DNA of 64,000 nt from Microbacterium esteraromaticum (GTDB taxonomy: Bacteria > Actinomycetota > Actinomycetes > Actinomycetales > Microbacteriaceae): contig NZ_CP043732.1 of assembly GCF_014084045.1 (NCBI RefSeq), forward strand, positions 2,976,001 to 3,040,000, written 5' to 3'. Each line of letters opens with the position of its first letter. The first letter of the stretch is position 1. The notes beneath the pieces were generated by a model that was not told where the DNA came from, did no database searches, and saw only the letters and a list, made by a program, of their open reading frames with translations. Shown piece after piece: positions 1-7,680 of the stretch. Made by a program: the position numbers and the translations under genes.

Positions 1-1
1 A

Positions 2-196
2 GACTTCGACCTTCCGAACCCCCTCCCCGTCGCATTCGACGTGCGAGACGCCGCCCCGATCTTGGGCGTCGGCGAGAGCACGATGTGGCTCGCCGTCCGC
101 TCGGGCGAGATTCCTTCGATCCGCATCCGAGGGCGCGTGCTCATCCCCACTGTCCCGTTCCTCCGCATGTTCGGCATCGAGCACACGAACGACTGA
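2..196 (+). CDS. Excisionase/MerR-like HTH DNA-binding protein, 5'-truncated by the window edge
   Basis: An open frame enters from the left edge and stops at TGA 194-196, giving 64 visible residues. The visible part reads as a compact winged-helix excisionase-type domain: a DVRDAAPILGVGESTMWLAV helix-turn-helix, then the SGEIPSIRIRGRVLIPT wing in which a small basic loop sits between two strands, as in the HTH_17 family. In integrated elements such proteins act as Xis directionality factors or as early regulators. It lies 28 bases ahead of the Rep-like gene on the same strand, so it is probably the last early-control gene. The start codon is outside the window. Confidence 0.6.
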   Translation, partial: DFDLPNPLPVAFDVRDAAPILGVGESTMWLAVRSGEIPSIRIRGRVLIPTVPFLRMFGIEHTND

Positions 197-224
197 GCGA
201 CCGGCTCGACGGAGGGCGAGAGAC

Positions 225-974
225 GTGGGATTCACGACCTTGGAGCGCATGAAGAGCGCGCTGCTGACGACGACGGTGACGTCGCTCGAACGCGCGGTGC
301 TGCTCGACATGGCTATCGCGGTCGACGATGACGCGCCGCTCTACACCTGGGGTCACGATCGGCTCGCGCTCGCGATCGGCAAGACGCCGGGCACGCCTGC
401 CGCAAAGCAGGCGCTCAGCGTGCGCATCCTCCCTTCGCTGATCTCGAAGGGGCTCATCCGCAAGCGCTCGGCCGCGCATCGCGGGCATCGGGCTGAGTAC
501 GAACTGCTCGTGCTGGGTGACCCAGGAATGGGTAACGGTTCACGCTCGGGAATGGGTAACGGTTTCGACGATGACGTGTCACGCGTGACTCACGGCGAAC
601 ACGGAATGGGTAACGGTTCCGAGGGCGAATGGGTAACGGTTTCAGAGGGAATGGGTAACGCCCAGACCGTTACCCCTCTACCTATCTCTCTACCTCCCTC
701 TCCGACAGGAAAGCGCATCGCACGCGCTGCGCGCCGTCCCAGCGATCGACAGATGGTGTTCGCATCAGACATCGCTCATCTGCTCGACGTCGCGGCTGAG
801 CCTCAGACGAGCGCAGAGGCAGCCGAGTTCATCCGCGAGAACTGGCCCGAGATCGAGCGACGTGCTCACAACGGCGAGCCGTTCGATTGCTCGATCGCTG
901 ATCTATCGCCTGCGACGCGTCGATACGCACGCGAACGCGGGCTGCTGCTGAACGACGAAAGGACGACCGCATGA
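225..974 (+). CDS. Rep-like winged-helix replication protein with internal iterons
   Basis: This 249-residue protein has an N-terminal winged-helix-like region (about residues 15-90, with a LVLGD end), a low-complexity middle (about 100-165) and a helical C-terminal region (about 175-240). The middle repeatedly encodes GMGNG because the DNA there carries five near-identical direct copies of a 14-16 base motif plus one inverted copy (525-675). Origin repeats inside the replication gene are the arrangement of lambda O and its ori. I infer an origin-binding initiator for the element; no helicase or primase domain is visible. The GTG start at 225 follows a purine-rich stretch. Its TGA overlaps the next ATG (ATGA at 971). 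Confidence 0.55.
   Translation: MGFTTLERMKSALLTTTVTSLERAVLLDMAIAVDDDAPLYTWGHDRLALAIGKTPGTPAAKQALSVRILPSLISKGLIRKRSAAHRGHRAEYELLVLGDPGMGNGSRSGMGNGFDDDVSRVTHGEHGMGNGSEGEWVTVSEGMGNAQTVTPLPISLPPSPTGKRIARAARRPSDRQMVFASDIAHLLDVAAEPQTSAEAAEFIRENWPEIERRAHNGEPFDCSIADLSPATRRYARERGLLLNDERTTA
525..710. other. Candidate replication origin: five direct iterons, one inverted copy and a pyrimidine-rich tract
   Basis: GGAATGGGTAACGGTT occurs exactly at 525-540, 549-564 and 603-618; CGAATGGGTAACGGTT is at 626-641; GGAATGGGTAACGC is at 648-661. An inverted core, ACCGTTACCC, is at 666-675. Repeat starts are 24, 54, 23 and 22 bases apart. The 12-bp palindrome GTCACGCGTGAC (578-589) lies between copies two and three. 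The iterons are followed by a C/T-rich, comparatively GC-poor stretch (about 676-708), a plausible unwinding region. Iterons beside an easily melted tract inside an initiator gene are the hallmark of lambdoid origins. Confidence 0.6.
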
Positions 975-1147
975 CCTACTACACACTCGCCGGGCTGCTG
1001 ATGCTCGCGGGCGCGCTCGTCGGATTCGTCGATGTGATCCGCCCGCACCTGCACACCCAGAGCACATCGACCGCGAAAACCGCAGATCAGACAGGTAGGC
1101 GCTTCACTCACCCTGAAGTGCTCGACGAGAGGAAGACCACACGATGA
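971..1147 (+). CDS. Small membrane-associated protein of unknown function
   Basis: The 58-residue product has one hydrophobic segment at residues 4-22 (LAGLLMLAGALVGFVDVI) and a polar C-terminus. The ATG overlaps the stop of the Rep-like gene as ATGA, and its own TGA overlaps the next gene's ATG in the same way, so it sits in a translationally coupled chain. The overlaps and single membrane segment are the only evidence; no family was recognised. Small membrane proteins at this position in phage-like elements are sometimes exclusion factors, but nothing here shows that. Confidence 0.5.
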   Translation: MTYYTLAGLLMLAGALVGFVDVIRPHLHTQSTSTAKTADQTGRRFTHPEVLDERKTTR

Positions 1148-1431
1148 CCACCACACCGACCGGCTCGGCTCTCGAACGTGCCGCCCTCGTCGAGCGCGCT
1201 CGCCGCATCATCTCGACGCCAGAGCGGAACAGTCTGCGCGAGGCCCGTGCTCAGCGCCGACACGCCCTCAGCGGCTACAAGGTCGCGCTCGATCAGATGC
1301 GCCCGCAGCATTACGGCGCGGTCAAGGCGTACGCCGCCGCTCTCAGCGCCGAAGCCGCCGCGAACCGTGCCGAAGCGAACGAACTGCGCGACCTGCTCGC
1401 GGCGATTCTCGGCGTCCGGGAGCAGCGATGA
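1144..1431 (+). CDS. Hypothetical helical protein of the mobile element
   Basis: The 95-residue product is rich in Ala, Arg and Glu and predicted almost entirely helical, with a heptad-like stretch over residues 55-90 that could be a coiled coil. It overlaps the upstream gene by ATGA and the downstream zinc protein by ATGA, so it is co-translated with both. I do not recognise a family. Its place just ahead of the HNH-like and TerS-like genes suggests a DNA-processing or packaging accessory, but that is positional inference only. Confidence 0.5.
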   Translation: MTTTPTGSALERAALVERARRIISTPERNSLREARAQRRHALSGYKVALDQMRPQHYGAVKAYAAALSAEAAANRAEANELRDLLAAILGVREQR

Positions 1432-1871
1432 CCAGCGGCTACAACCGAGTGCACTACCTGCTGCGTCGCGATCGCGGCAGCGCTGTCGGACGCCCGTGCG
1501 TCGTGCCGGGCTGCGCGCGGCTCGCTGACGGCTGGGGACTCGTCGGCGAAGCGACGCATTACGGCGAGAAGGGCGGCGACGGCAAGCCGGTGCGCTGGTC
1601 GACCGATCTGAACGACTATGCGCCGCTCTGCTACAGCCACAACTCGCAGTTGGATCGCGGCGGCGACCTACTGATGTGCCCGCGCGGTCACGTCCGGCTG
1701 ACGTGGGGAGTGACGAGCAACGGGGAGTGCGTCGGCTGTCGACGCGAGCGGCTGCGCGAGCACAAGCGGCGCCTGCGAGCAGACCCCGGATACCGAGCGC
1801 GTGAGAACGCCCAGCGACAGGAACAGCGAAAGCGTCGCGCCGAGCGCGCGAAGAACGGAGAACAACCGTGA
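1428..1871 (+). CDS. Phage-type zinc-finger/HNH-like protein
   Basis: The 147-residue protein contains two cysteine/histidine clusters. The first has PCVVPGC followed by a DYAPLCYSHNSQLD segment, the spacing seen in small actinophage HNH-like zinc proteins. The second is MCPRGH followed by ECVGCRRER. The C-terminal 45 residues are strongly basic. In phages such proteins sit near the terminase and are often annotated as HNH nucleases that assist packaging. Here the gene directly precedes a TerS-like gene with a 4-base overlap, which matches that arrangement. I see the Cys/His pattern but no clear catalytic His-Asn-His triad, so nuclease activity is uncertain. Confidence 0.5.
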   Translation: MTSGYNRVHYLLRRDRGSAVGRPCVVPGCARLADGWGLVGEATHYGEKGGDGKPVRWSTDLNDYAPLCYSHNSQLDRGGDLLMCPRGHVRLTWGVTSNGECVGCRRERLREHKRRLRADPGYRARENAQRQEQRKRRAERAKNGEQP

Positions 1872-2356
1872 CCGAATCCGAGCACGGCGGCGACCGCAAC
1901 AGTGTGCCCGCCCGCTACACAGCCGCGCAGCGCGCGAACGAAGCGCTGCAACTGCGGCTCATGCGCGTCTCGTATCGCGACATCGCGAAGCGGGTCGGCT
2001 ACGCCAACCCCGGCAGCGCGTATCGAGCCGTCGAGCGCGCGCTGAAGGCGCTGCCGAAAGAGAGCGCGAAGGCCTTGCGCGAGCAGGAACTCGAAGCGCT
2101 CGACGTCGCCCAGCGGTCGATCATGCGCATGGTGCTCACCGGGCATCTCGGCGCGATCGACCGGATGCTGCGACTCATGGACGCCCGCGCTCGGCTCGCC
2201 GGGCTGTACGCCGTGCCGGTCGATACCGGCGTCGACGAGTTCAAGGCCGTCCTGAAGGCATGGGCGTCGACGCTCGCGAACGACGTCGACGCCGACGAAG
2301 AACGTCTGGCCCGCACAAGCGGGCAGATCACCGAAGAGAGGAACAACCGTGACTGA
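1868..2356 (+). CDS. Terminase small subunit-like HTH protein
   Basis: The 162-residue protein has an N-terminal helix-turn-helix (about residues 33-63, with VSYRDIAKRVGYANPGSAYR) followed by a long helical region containing LGAIDRMLRLMDARARLAGL. That order, HTH then helices ending in a repeated R-A-R-L-x-G-L signature, matches the small-terminase-like proteins of actinobacteriophages. TerS recognises the packaging site and recruits the large subunit. No large terminase follows in the window. In PICI satellites a self-encoded TerS redirects helper phage packaging, and that would fit here. The alternative is a plain DNA-binding regulator. GTG start with a 4-base overlap to the upstream zinc protein. 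Confidence 0.6.
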   Translation: MTESEHGGDRNSVPARYTAAQRANEALQLRLMRVSYRDIAKRVGYANPGSAYRAVERALKALPKESAKALREQELEALDVAQRSIMRMVLTGHLGAIDRMLRLMDARARLAGLYAVPVDTGVDEFKAVLKAWASTLANDVDADEERLARTSGQITEERNNRD

Positions 2357-3005
2357 CACCACCCGATTCGCTGCCGCCGTGCGCGGCTACCGGGACGAGA
2401 TCACCGCCGCGATGCAGATCAGCGACGACAGCCTGAGCGCTACCGGCCTTGGAGAGCGTCAGCGTGCCGCTGTAGCCGCTGCGCGCGCCCGTCTGCTGTC
2501 TGCGGTGCCGCCGCTGCCGGAAGGCGCTCAGCGCCGCGATGACGTGCTCGCAGGGCTGGGCGCGACGACCGCCGATGCGATCGCCCGCATGCAGCACGAG
2601 CAGGGCAAGGTGCGGGCGCTGCTCGACGCCGGTCGCCCGCTCGGGCAGATCATCGCGAGCGCCGACGACGTGCGTGCGCTCGCGATCGCCGATCTCGTCG
2701 AGACACTGCCGCAGGTGCTCGACTCGAAGAGCGGCGCGGAGATCGTCGCAGAGGTTCGCGGCCTGGTCTTCGACAGGCTCGCCGATCTTGGCGTCGAGGC
2801 CGCTGCGGGCGTGCGCGACGTCGAGCAGAAGAACGCCCCGGCTATCGCCTGGCACCGGGCGATGACCGAGACGGCTGCGGGCAGCGATGCGACGGTCGCA
2901 GCCTGGCAGGACGTCTACCGCGCCGACCCGGAGGGTTACGAGGTCGTGCGCGAGGGCTTCGACGGCCAGGTCGACGAGTGGACGCGTCGCCTCGATCTCG
3001 CGTAG
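2349..3005 (+). CDS. Hypothetical helical protein downstream of TerS-like gene
   Basis: The 218-residue product is acidic and mostly helical, with no cysteines, membrane segments or recognisable motifs. It starts with GTG, overlapping the end of the TerS-like gene by 8 bases, and is the last gene of the first operon, since two hairpins follow. The position corresponds to where phages and satellites place morphogenesis or scaffold-like genes. I do not recognise a family and cannot assign a function. Confidence 0.45.
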   Translation: MTDTTRFAAAVRGYRDEITAAMQISDDSLSATGLGERQRAAVAAARARLLSAVPPLPEGAQRRDDVLAGLGATTADAIARMQHEQGKVRALLDAGRPLGQIIASADDVRALAIADLVETLPQVLDSKSGAEIVAEVRGLVFDRLADLGVEAAAGVRDVEQKNAPAIAWHRAMTETAAGSDATVAAWQDVYRADPEGYEVVREGFDGQVDEWTRRLDLA

Positions 3006-3013
3006 TCGCGAGC

Positions 3014-3081
3014 GGCGTCGTCGTGTCGGTCATCCGCGACGACGCCGAGAGGGGCGGGCGGTCGTATCTCGCCCGCCCCTC
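3014..3081 (+). terminator. Two consecutive hairpins ending the first element operon
   Basis: GGCGTCGTCG (3014-3023) pairs perfectly with CGACGACGCC (3037-3046). Immediately after, GAGGGGCGGGC (3049-3059) pairs with GCCCGCCCCTC (3071-3081), followed by a short T-containing run. They lie between the stop at 3005 and the next start at 3121, so they probably terminate the Rep-to-3005 transcript. Confidence 0.6.
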
Positions 3082-3120
3082 GTTCTCATCACACAAGCAA
3101 CGTTAGGAAGGCACCGGAGC

Positions 3121-3767
3121 ATGAACGCTCACACCGACAACACCGCAGCAGCGCTCGCGGCAGGCGGCATCTGGCCGTGGGCTGCCACGCAGACCGAATG
3201 GGGACGCGACCCCGAGATGTGGCCGGGACTGCTCGAACTCATCCCACAGACAGGCACCGTCTGGTGTGCTGGCGCCGCGACCGGCGAAGAAGCCCTCACG
3301 CTCGCCGCGCGCACCCCCGACACCGTCAAGATCGTCGCGAGCGAACTGCTGCTGCCCGCGCTGAAGGCCGCATGGGAGGGACGCTACCCGCGTCGTATGG
3401 TCGATGCCGCCGTCGAGGCGCGCAAGATCACCGCTGACGAAGCCGACCGCATCTTCGCCGATTACGACGAAGCGGCGACTGGGTGCACGTCGACGAAGCG
3501 ATCAGCGCCCGCATCCGCTGGTGGCCGCACGATCTCGCCGCGCACATGCCGCTGACAGGCATCGACGTCGTGCTCTGCCGGAACGTGCTGCCGACGATCA
3601 CGCGGCAGGATCGGGCGGGCGTTGTCGACCGTCTCGCACAGATGGGCGTGCCTGTCGTCCTCGGCGCATCCGACCTGCTGCACGCGGGTCGCGACTGGCT
3701 GCGACGCTTCACGCCTGCTGGCTCACCGTTCGTGCTTCGCTCGACGCCCTCGCGCCGGAGCGCTTGA
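3121..3767 (+). pseudogene. CheR-type SAM-dependent methyltransferase, frameshifted
   Basis: The first frame (3121 to about 3475) encodes a SAM-binding motif VWCAGAATGEEALTLAA and IVASELLLPALKAAWEGRYP, matching CheR motifs in which GEE and the second acidic strand bind SAM. The protein resumes in the -1 frame with WVHVDEAISARIRWWPHDL and DVVLCRNVLPTITRQDR, the CheR-like CRNVL motif. A single G lost near 3470-3480 would join both halves exactly. The N-terminal CheR helical domain is absent, so this is a catalytic domain alone. Modification of DNA, protein or a small molecule are all possible. It could be a real null allele or a sequencing error; no slippery heptamer suggests programmed shifting. 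Confidence 0.6.
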
Positions 3768-3823
3768 CCGCAAGGGAAGAGAGCACTCGCTCTGATCTGG
3801 GGTTTCTCGACCTGCTGGCACAG

Positions 3824-3836
3824 CGATAGTGCAGTG
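3824..3836. repeat. Inverted 13-bp repeat, left copy
   Basis: CGATAGTGCAGTG here is the exact reverse complement of 7086-7098. Similarity extends to about 20 of 24 positions. The pair brackets the membrane protein, tape-measure and zinc-protein genes. It may be an operator pair or the footprint of a module boundary. Confidence 0.6.
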
Positions 3837-3916
3837 GCACACCTTCCACGCTCTCGTGCGATGCTCGTCCAACCTGACGATGTCCGCTAGCGTCAGGGAT
3901 CACGAAAGGAGGTGCC

Positions 3917-4333
3917 GTGTTCGAACTCATCGTCGCTGGCGTGATTAGCGGAGTGGTCGTGCTCATCATCGCGGGCATCTGGAAACGCCGCGGTGCCCCT
4001 CGTCAATGGGTACAGGAGCAGCACGAGATCGCCACCACGATCGAGCGGAAAGATGCTCGTCAGGAACTGACGGTGCTTCGAGAGCAAGTCCTCGAAGTCG
4101 CTCGTGCTCGCAATGTCGTGATCCCTACGTCGTCCAAGGGCATCAACCCAACCATCGTGACTCGCTCGGATGGGTCAGTGTGGTGCTACTTCAATGACCA
4201 CGCAAGGTATGTGCAAGCCATGCGGGCAGGGCAGGTTCCGCCCACGCGCTCGTCGCGCGGCACGCCCCCCGAACCAGTCTCGCGGTGGACGAGAGAAGCA
4301 CTAGAGCAGTGGCTCGCGGAGAACACTGACTAG
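3917..4333 (+). CDS. Membrane-anchored hypothetical protein
   Basis: The 138-residue product has an N-terminal membrane segment (residues 3-22, ELIVAGVISGVVVLIIAGIW), a charged helical stretch (about 35-65) and a soluble C-terminal part with a DGSVWCYFNDHARYV segment. A strong ribosome site, AGGAGGTG, stands six bases ahead of the GTG start. A CGCTAGCG palindrome lies 30 bases upstream. Base composition is less GC-rich than the chromosomal genes, consistent with acquired DNA. No family was recognised. It opens the second element operon, ahead of the tape-measure gene. Confidence 0.6.
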   Translation: MFELIVAGVISGVVVLIIAGIWKRRGAPRQWVQEQHEIATTIERKDARQELTVLREQVLEVARARNVVIPTSSKGINPTIVTRSDGSVWCYFNDHARYVQAMRAGQVPPTRSSRGTPPEPVSRWTREALEQWLAENTD

Positions 4334-4480
4334 GGCCGAACAGTGCGCCGCGCCGCCCTGAATCCAGACGTCGCGGCGAATGAGCGCTAGCGTGTCACTC
4401 ACTGGCAAACACGCTGGGCCGGAGATCAAAACGCGGGCGCGAACGTCGTACCTGCGCACGATCTCCGGAGGTTCGCCCGC

Positions 4481-6742
4481 ATGGCACTCGATCTGGGCGA
4501 ACTCGTCGCCTTTCTCGATCTCGATACGTCGAAGTTCGACAAGGCGACTGACCGGATGCCGAGCACGCTTAGCGGCAAGACGGCGGCTTTTGGTGCTGCC
4601 GGTCTGGTGCTCGGCGGCGTCGTCGCTGCTGCGATGTCGCAGGGGCTGAGCGACGCACTGTCGTTCGAGGATTCGCTCGCGACGATCTCGGGTAGCCTCG
4701 CGCTCACAGAGGCCGAGAGCGCGCGCGTGGGCGCTGCTGCCGGGCGCGTCTATGCGCAGAACTACGGCGAGTCCGTCGAGCAGGTTCAGAGCGCCGTAGG
4801 CGGTGTTATCACCCAGATCGAGGGCATGGGCGCCGCATCCGATGCCACGGTCGACAAGATGACGGCGAAGGTACTGACCTACGCCGACGCGTTCGGCTTC
4901 GAGACGTCCGAAGCAATCGCGATGGTGCAGCAACTCATGTCGAGCGGACTCGCTGGCAGCGCCGACGAGGCGATGGACTTGATGACCGCGAGCATGCAGC
5001 GCGTTCCTGAAGCGCTGCGCGGCGACATGGCCGACGCCGTCTCGGAGTACGGGCCGCTGCTCGCGCAGATGGGCTTCACCGGCAATCAGGCGTTCGCACT
5101 GCTCGCGTCCGGCGCTGACCAAGGGTCGATTGGCATCGACAAGACCGGCGACTCGCTGAAGGAACTCGGCATCCGCGTCTCTGATCTCGGCGACAGCGGT
5201 GCACAGGACGCGCTCGCAGCGATCGGCCTCAGCGGTGAGGACATGGCGAACCGCATGGCAGCCGGGGGCGAGTCGGCGAAGACGGCACTCGACGAGATCG
5301 TGGCCGGGCTTCAGGGGATCACCGACCCGGCTGCGCAGTCGCAGGCCGCGCTCGCGCTGTTCGGCACACCGCTCGAAGACCTCGGAGTCGCGCAGATTCC
5401 GGGCTTCCTCGGCTCGCTTCAGGGACTCGGCGGCGGCATGGAAGACGTCGCCGGTTCGGCTGACGCGATGGGCGAGAAGATGGGGTCGAGCACCGCGTCG
5501 CAGATGGAGGCGATGAATCGCCAGGTGCAGATCATGATGTCCGACCTGATGTCGGGTCTACTGCCGGTGCTCAATGCCGTCTTCGGGTTCCTCGCTGAGA
5601 ATCCGATGGTGCTTCAGGCCGTCGCGCTCGCGATCGGCGTGCTCGCGCTCGCATTCATCGGCCTGTCTGTCGCGACGTGGGCGGCTAACGCGGCGTTCCT
5701 CGCGTCGCCTATCACGTGGATCATCCTGGCGATCGTCGCGCTCGTCGCCGCGATCATCTGGCTCGTCATGAACTGGGATCAGGTAGTCGCCTGGATCACC
5801 GAAGTGTGGTCGGGATTCATCACGTGGATCGGCGAAGTGATCGACGGTTTCATCGCATGGTGGAACGGCGTCTGGGAGGGCTTCGCGTCGTGGATCGGTC
5901 AGGTGTGGGAGGGGTTCGTCGCCTGGATCGTCGGCGTGTGGTCGGGGTTCGTCGGCTGGCTGATGGGCATCGTGAACGGCATCGTCGGCTGGTGGAACGG
6001 CCTGTGGGCCGGGATCGGCGCATTCTTCACGAGCGTCTGGAACGGCATCGTCTCGTGGGCGACGTCGTTCATCGCCGGATTCATCGCCGGGTGGCAGGGC
6101 ATCTGGAACGGGCTGCTCGGATTCTTCAGCGGCTTGTGGTCGAACATCACGAACGGCATCACGAACGCCTGGAACGGCGCGATGTCGTTCCTGGGGTCGA
6201 TCCCCGGTCGGATCATGGATTTCTTCGGCGGCATCGGCTCGTGGCTGCTGAACGCCGGTAAGGACTTGATTCAGGGGTTCATCGACGGCATCGGCTCGAT
6301 GATCGGCGCGGTCGGCGACGCGATTGGCGGCGTGATGGATTTCGTCGGCGGATTCTTCCCGCACTCGCCCGCGAAGCGCGGTCAGTTCTCGGGGTCGGGC
6401 TGGCGTGCGGTGCTGAACGCTGGCGAAGCGATCTCGGCGCAGTTCGCTCGCGGTCTGCACGGCAGCGACCCGTTCGACGGCTTCGGCGAGGGTCTGCTCG
6501 CGGGCGTCGTCCGGGTGCAGCCGAACTTCGATCAGCGGATGGGCGAACTCGCCGACAGCCCGGCGCTCACCGCTGCGATCAACGCGAAGGCCGCATCGTT
6601 CAGCGACGACTCGACACAGCAGGTCGGCGCACCGATCACCGTCATCTACAACGCCGCAGAGAACCGCTCGCTGAGTTCGGAGGAAGACCTCTTCGCAGCG
6701 CTCGGCTCGGCTCGCGTCACCATCGGCAAGGGCAACCTGTGA
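4481..6742 (+). CDS. Phage tail tape-measure protein
   Basis: This 753-residue protein is a tail tape measure: an N-terminal LGELVAFLDLDTSKFDKA start, a helical N-terminal half with TASMQRVP and SEYGPLLAQMGF (typical of the TP901-type tape-measure domain), two membrane-spanning stretches (about 376-399 and 411-430), and a tryptophan-rich periodic region (about 431-570). Tape measures set tail length and help DNA passage. At about 1.5 angstrom per residue this length predicts a tail near 110 nm. GGAGG precedes the ATG. No tail tube, assembly chaperone or baseplate gene adjoins it, which is abnormal for a phage tail operon and suggests it works inside a helper-encoded tail. Confidence 0.9.
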   Translation: MALDLGELVAFLDLDTSKFDKATDRMPSTLSGKTAAFGAAGLVLGGVVAAAMSQGLSDALSFEDSLATISGSLALTEAESARVGAAAGRVYAQNYGESVEQVQSAVGGVITQIEGMGAASDATVDKMTAKVLTYADAFGFETSEAIAMVQQLMSSGLAGSADEAMDLMTASMQRVPEALRGDMADAVSEYGPLLAQMGFTGNQAFALLASGADQGSIGIDKTGDSLKELGIRVSDLGDSGAQDALAAIGLSGEDMANRMAAGGESAKTALDEIVAGLQGITDPAAQSQAALALFGTPLEDLGVAQIPGFLGSLQGLGGGMEDVAGSADAMGEKMGSSTASQMEAMNRQVQIMMSDLMSGLLPVLNAVFGFLAENPMVLQAVALAIGVLALAFIGLSVATWAANAAFLASPITWIILAIVALVAAIIWLVMNWDQVVAWITEVWSGFITWIGEVIDGFIAWWNGVWEGFASWIGQVWEGFVAWIVGVWSGFVGWLMGIVNGIVGWWNGLWAGIGAFFTSVWNGIVSWATSFIAGFIAGWQGIWNGLLGFFSGLWSNITNGITNAWNGAMSFLGSIPGRIMDFFGGIGSWLLNAGKDLIQGFIDGIGSMIGAVGDAIGGVMDFVGGFFPHSPAKRGQFSGSGWRAVLNAGEAISAQFARGLHGSDPFDGFGEGLLAGVVRVQPNFDQRMGELADSPALTAAINAKAASFSDDSTQQVGAPITVIYNAAENRSLSSEEDLFAALGSARVTIGKGNL

Positions 6743-7083
6743 ACGTGCACCCGGGCGACCGAGTCGCCGTCGACGAGAACGCGCCGCCGCTCACGGATGG
6801 CCAAGAATGGGTCATCCCGTATGGGCGACCGAACGACCGGATGATCGTGCGCACCATCCCCGACGACGCGCCGCCGCTGATCCGCGAAGCGCTGGCGCGT
6901 CGTCGAGTGCAAGTCGTCGACGGCGGGTGCCCGTGCGGCGAGCGGATCGAGTGGCCGGATGCGGCGCCCGGTCGCGGCGAGTTCGTGACCATCGTCGCGA
7001 ACCACCGCCACGACTGCCCTGCCGGTGACGCCGTGTTCCTGCCAGCGATGATCGCGTGGGTTCAGGAGCGCGAGAACCGCTGA
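6739..7083 (+). CDS. Small zinc-binding-type protein after the tape measure
   Basis: The 114-residue protein starts with GTG overlapping the tape-measure TGA (GTGA), so the two are coupled. It has an N-terminal VNVHPGDRVAVDENAPP segment, a basic helix and a C-terminal CPCGERIEW followed by NHRHDCP, a CxC...HxH..C pattern consistent with a zinc site. The position after a tape-measure gene would hold a distal-tail protein in a phage, but size and motifs do not match one. I do not recognise the family. Confidence 0.5.
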   Translation: MNVHPGDRVAVDENAPPLTDGQEWVIPYGRPNDRMIVRTIPDDAPPLIREALARRRVQVVDGGCPCGERIEWPDAAPGRGEFVTIVANHRHDCPAGDAVFLPAMIAWVQERENR

Positions 7084-7085
7084 GT

Positions 7086-7098
7086 CACTGCACTATCG
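7086..7098. repeat. Inverted 13-bp repeat, right copy
   Basis: CACTGCACTATCG is the exact reverse complement of 3824-3836. It lies between the convergent zinc-protein gene (stop 7083) and the cargo operon (stop 7162), so it cannot be a promoter operator for either gene that ends here. Confidence 0.6.
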
Positions 7099-7161
7099 GT
7101 GTGTCAGCAGCCAAGGAAACCGCAGATCAGAGCGGGCGGTCGCATCTCATGGGATGAAGCG

Positions 7162-7653
7162 CTAGCGCGTGGGGATGAACAGGCCGCACGCTTCAGCCAA
7201 CTGGTCGGGCCAGAAGACCGGCTGAAGCGGCGAGGGCTTCCAGCCGGTCGCCTCCTGGATGAATCCGCCCTTGTCGGCTCGGTTCTCGTTCCACAACTTG
7301 TCTTCGACGGGCAGTCGCGTCCACTGGATCGGCTCGCCGGTCGCCACGTCGATCGGCGTCGTGTACGTGTCGAGGAACGTTTCGGGATCGTAGTCGCTGA
7401 GGTTGATTGCGTGCGGTGCCGGTTCGAAGACTTCACCGCCGACGAACCAGGAAATGCGCACTGCGCCCTCGCCCCAGCGCTCTTCGGCTCGCTCGTCGAC
7501 CGGGTAACGCTTGCGCCAGATGCGCCACAGTTCGCGTGCTGACGTGTCGTCGCTGTAGTAGTCGTCACTCACCGGGTCGCCATTGGCCTCCCAGTACAGC
7601 GTCAGATCACCCGTGCGCTCGACGTCGTGACGTCGCAAGTTCCAGGAGTACAT
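7162..7653 (-). CDS. Hypothetical protein, third gene of the cargo operon
   Basis: The 163-residue acidic, aromatic-rich protein has no membrane segment or cysteine cluster. It has a Tyr/Asp-rich stretch (DDYYSDDTSARELWRIWRKR) and a proline-bearing C-terminal half. It follows the 318-residue gene by 27 bases on the same strand and is probably its co-transcribed partner. I recognise no family. Its orientation opposite to the phage-type genes marks it as part of the cargo module, possibly immunity or defence. Confidence 0.45.
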   Translation of the reverse strand: MYSWNLRRHDVERTGDLTLYWEANGDPVSDDYYSDDTSARELWRIWRKRYPVDERAEERWGEGAVRISWFVGGEVFEPAPHAINLSDYDPETFLDTYTTPIDVATGEPIQWTRLPVEDKLWNENRADKGGFIQEATGWKPSPLQPVFWPDQLAEACGLFIPTR

Positions 7654-7680
7654 CGCGGCTCGCTCTCGGCTCGGTTGCGG

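Noticed and set aside
525..661. CRISPR array
   Set aside because: Repeats are short, inside a reading frame and irregularly spaced; they look like iterons.
3465..3485. Programmed -1 frameshift in the methyltransferase
   Set aside because: No slippery heptamer or downstream structure; a single missing base explains it better.
5558..6460. Antisense open frames opposite the tape measure
   Set aside because: Product of repeats in the tryptophan-rich region, no independent evidence.
3885..7164. CGCTAGCG palindromes (near 3885, 4384 and 7160) as operators
   Set aside because: Only three 8-base sites, one beside no start codon; too weak to call.
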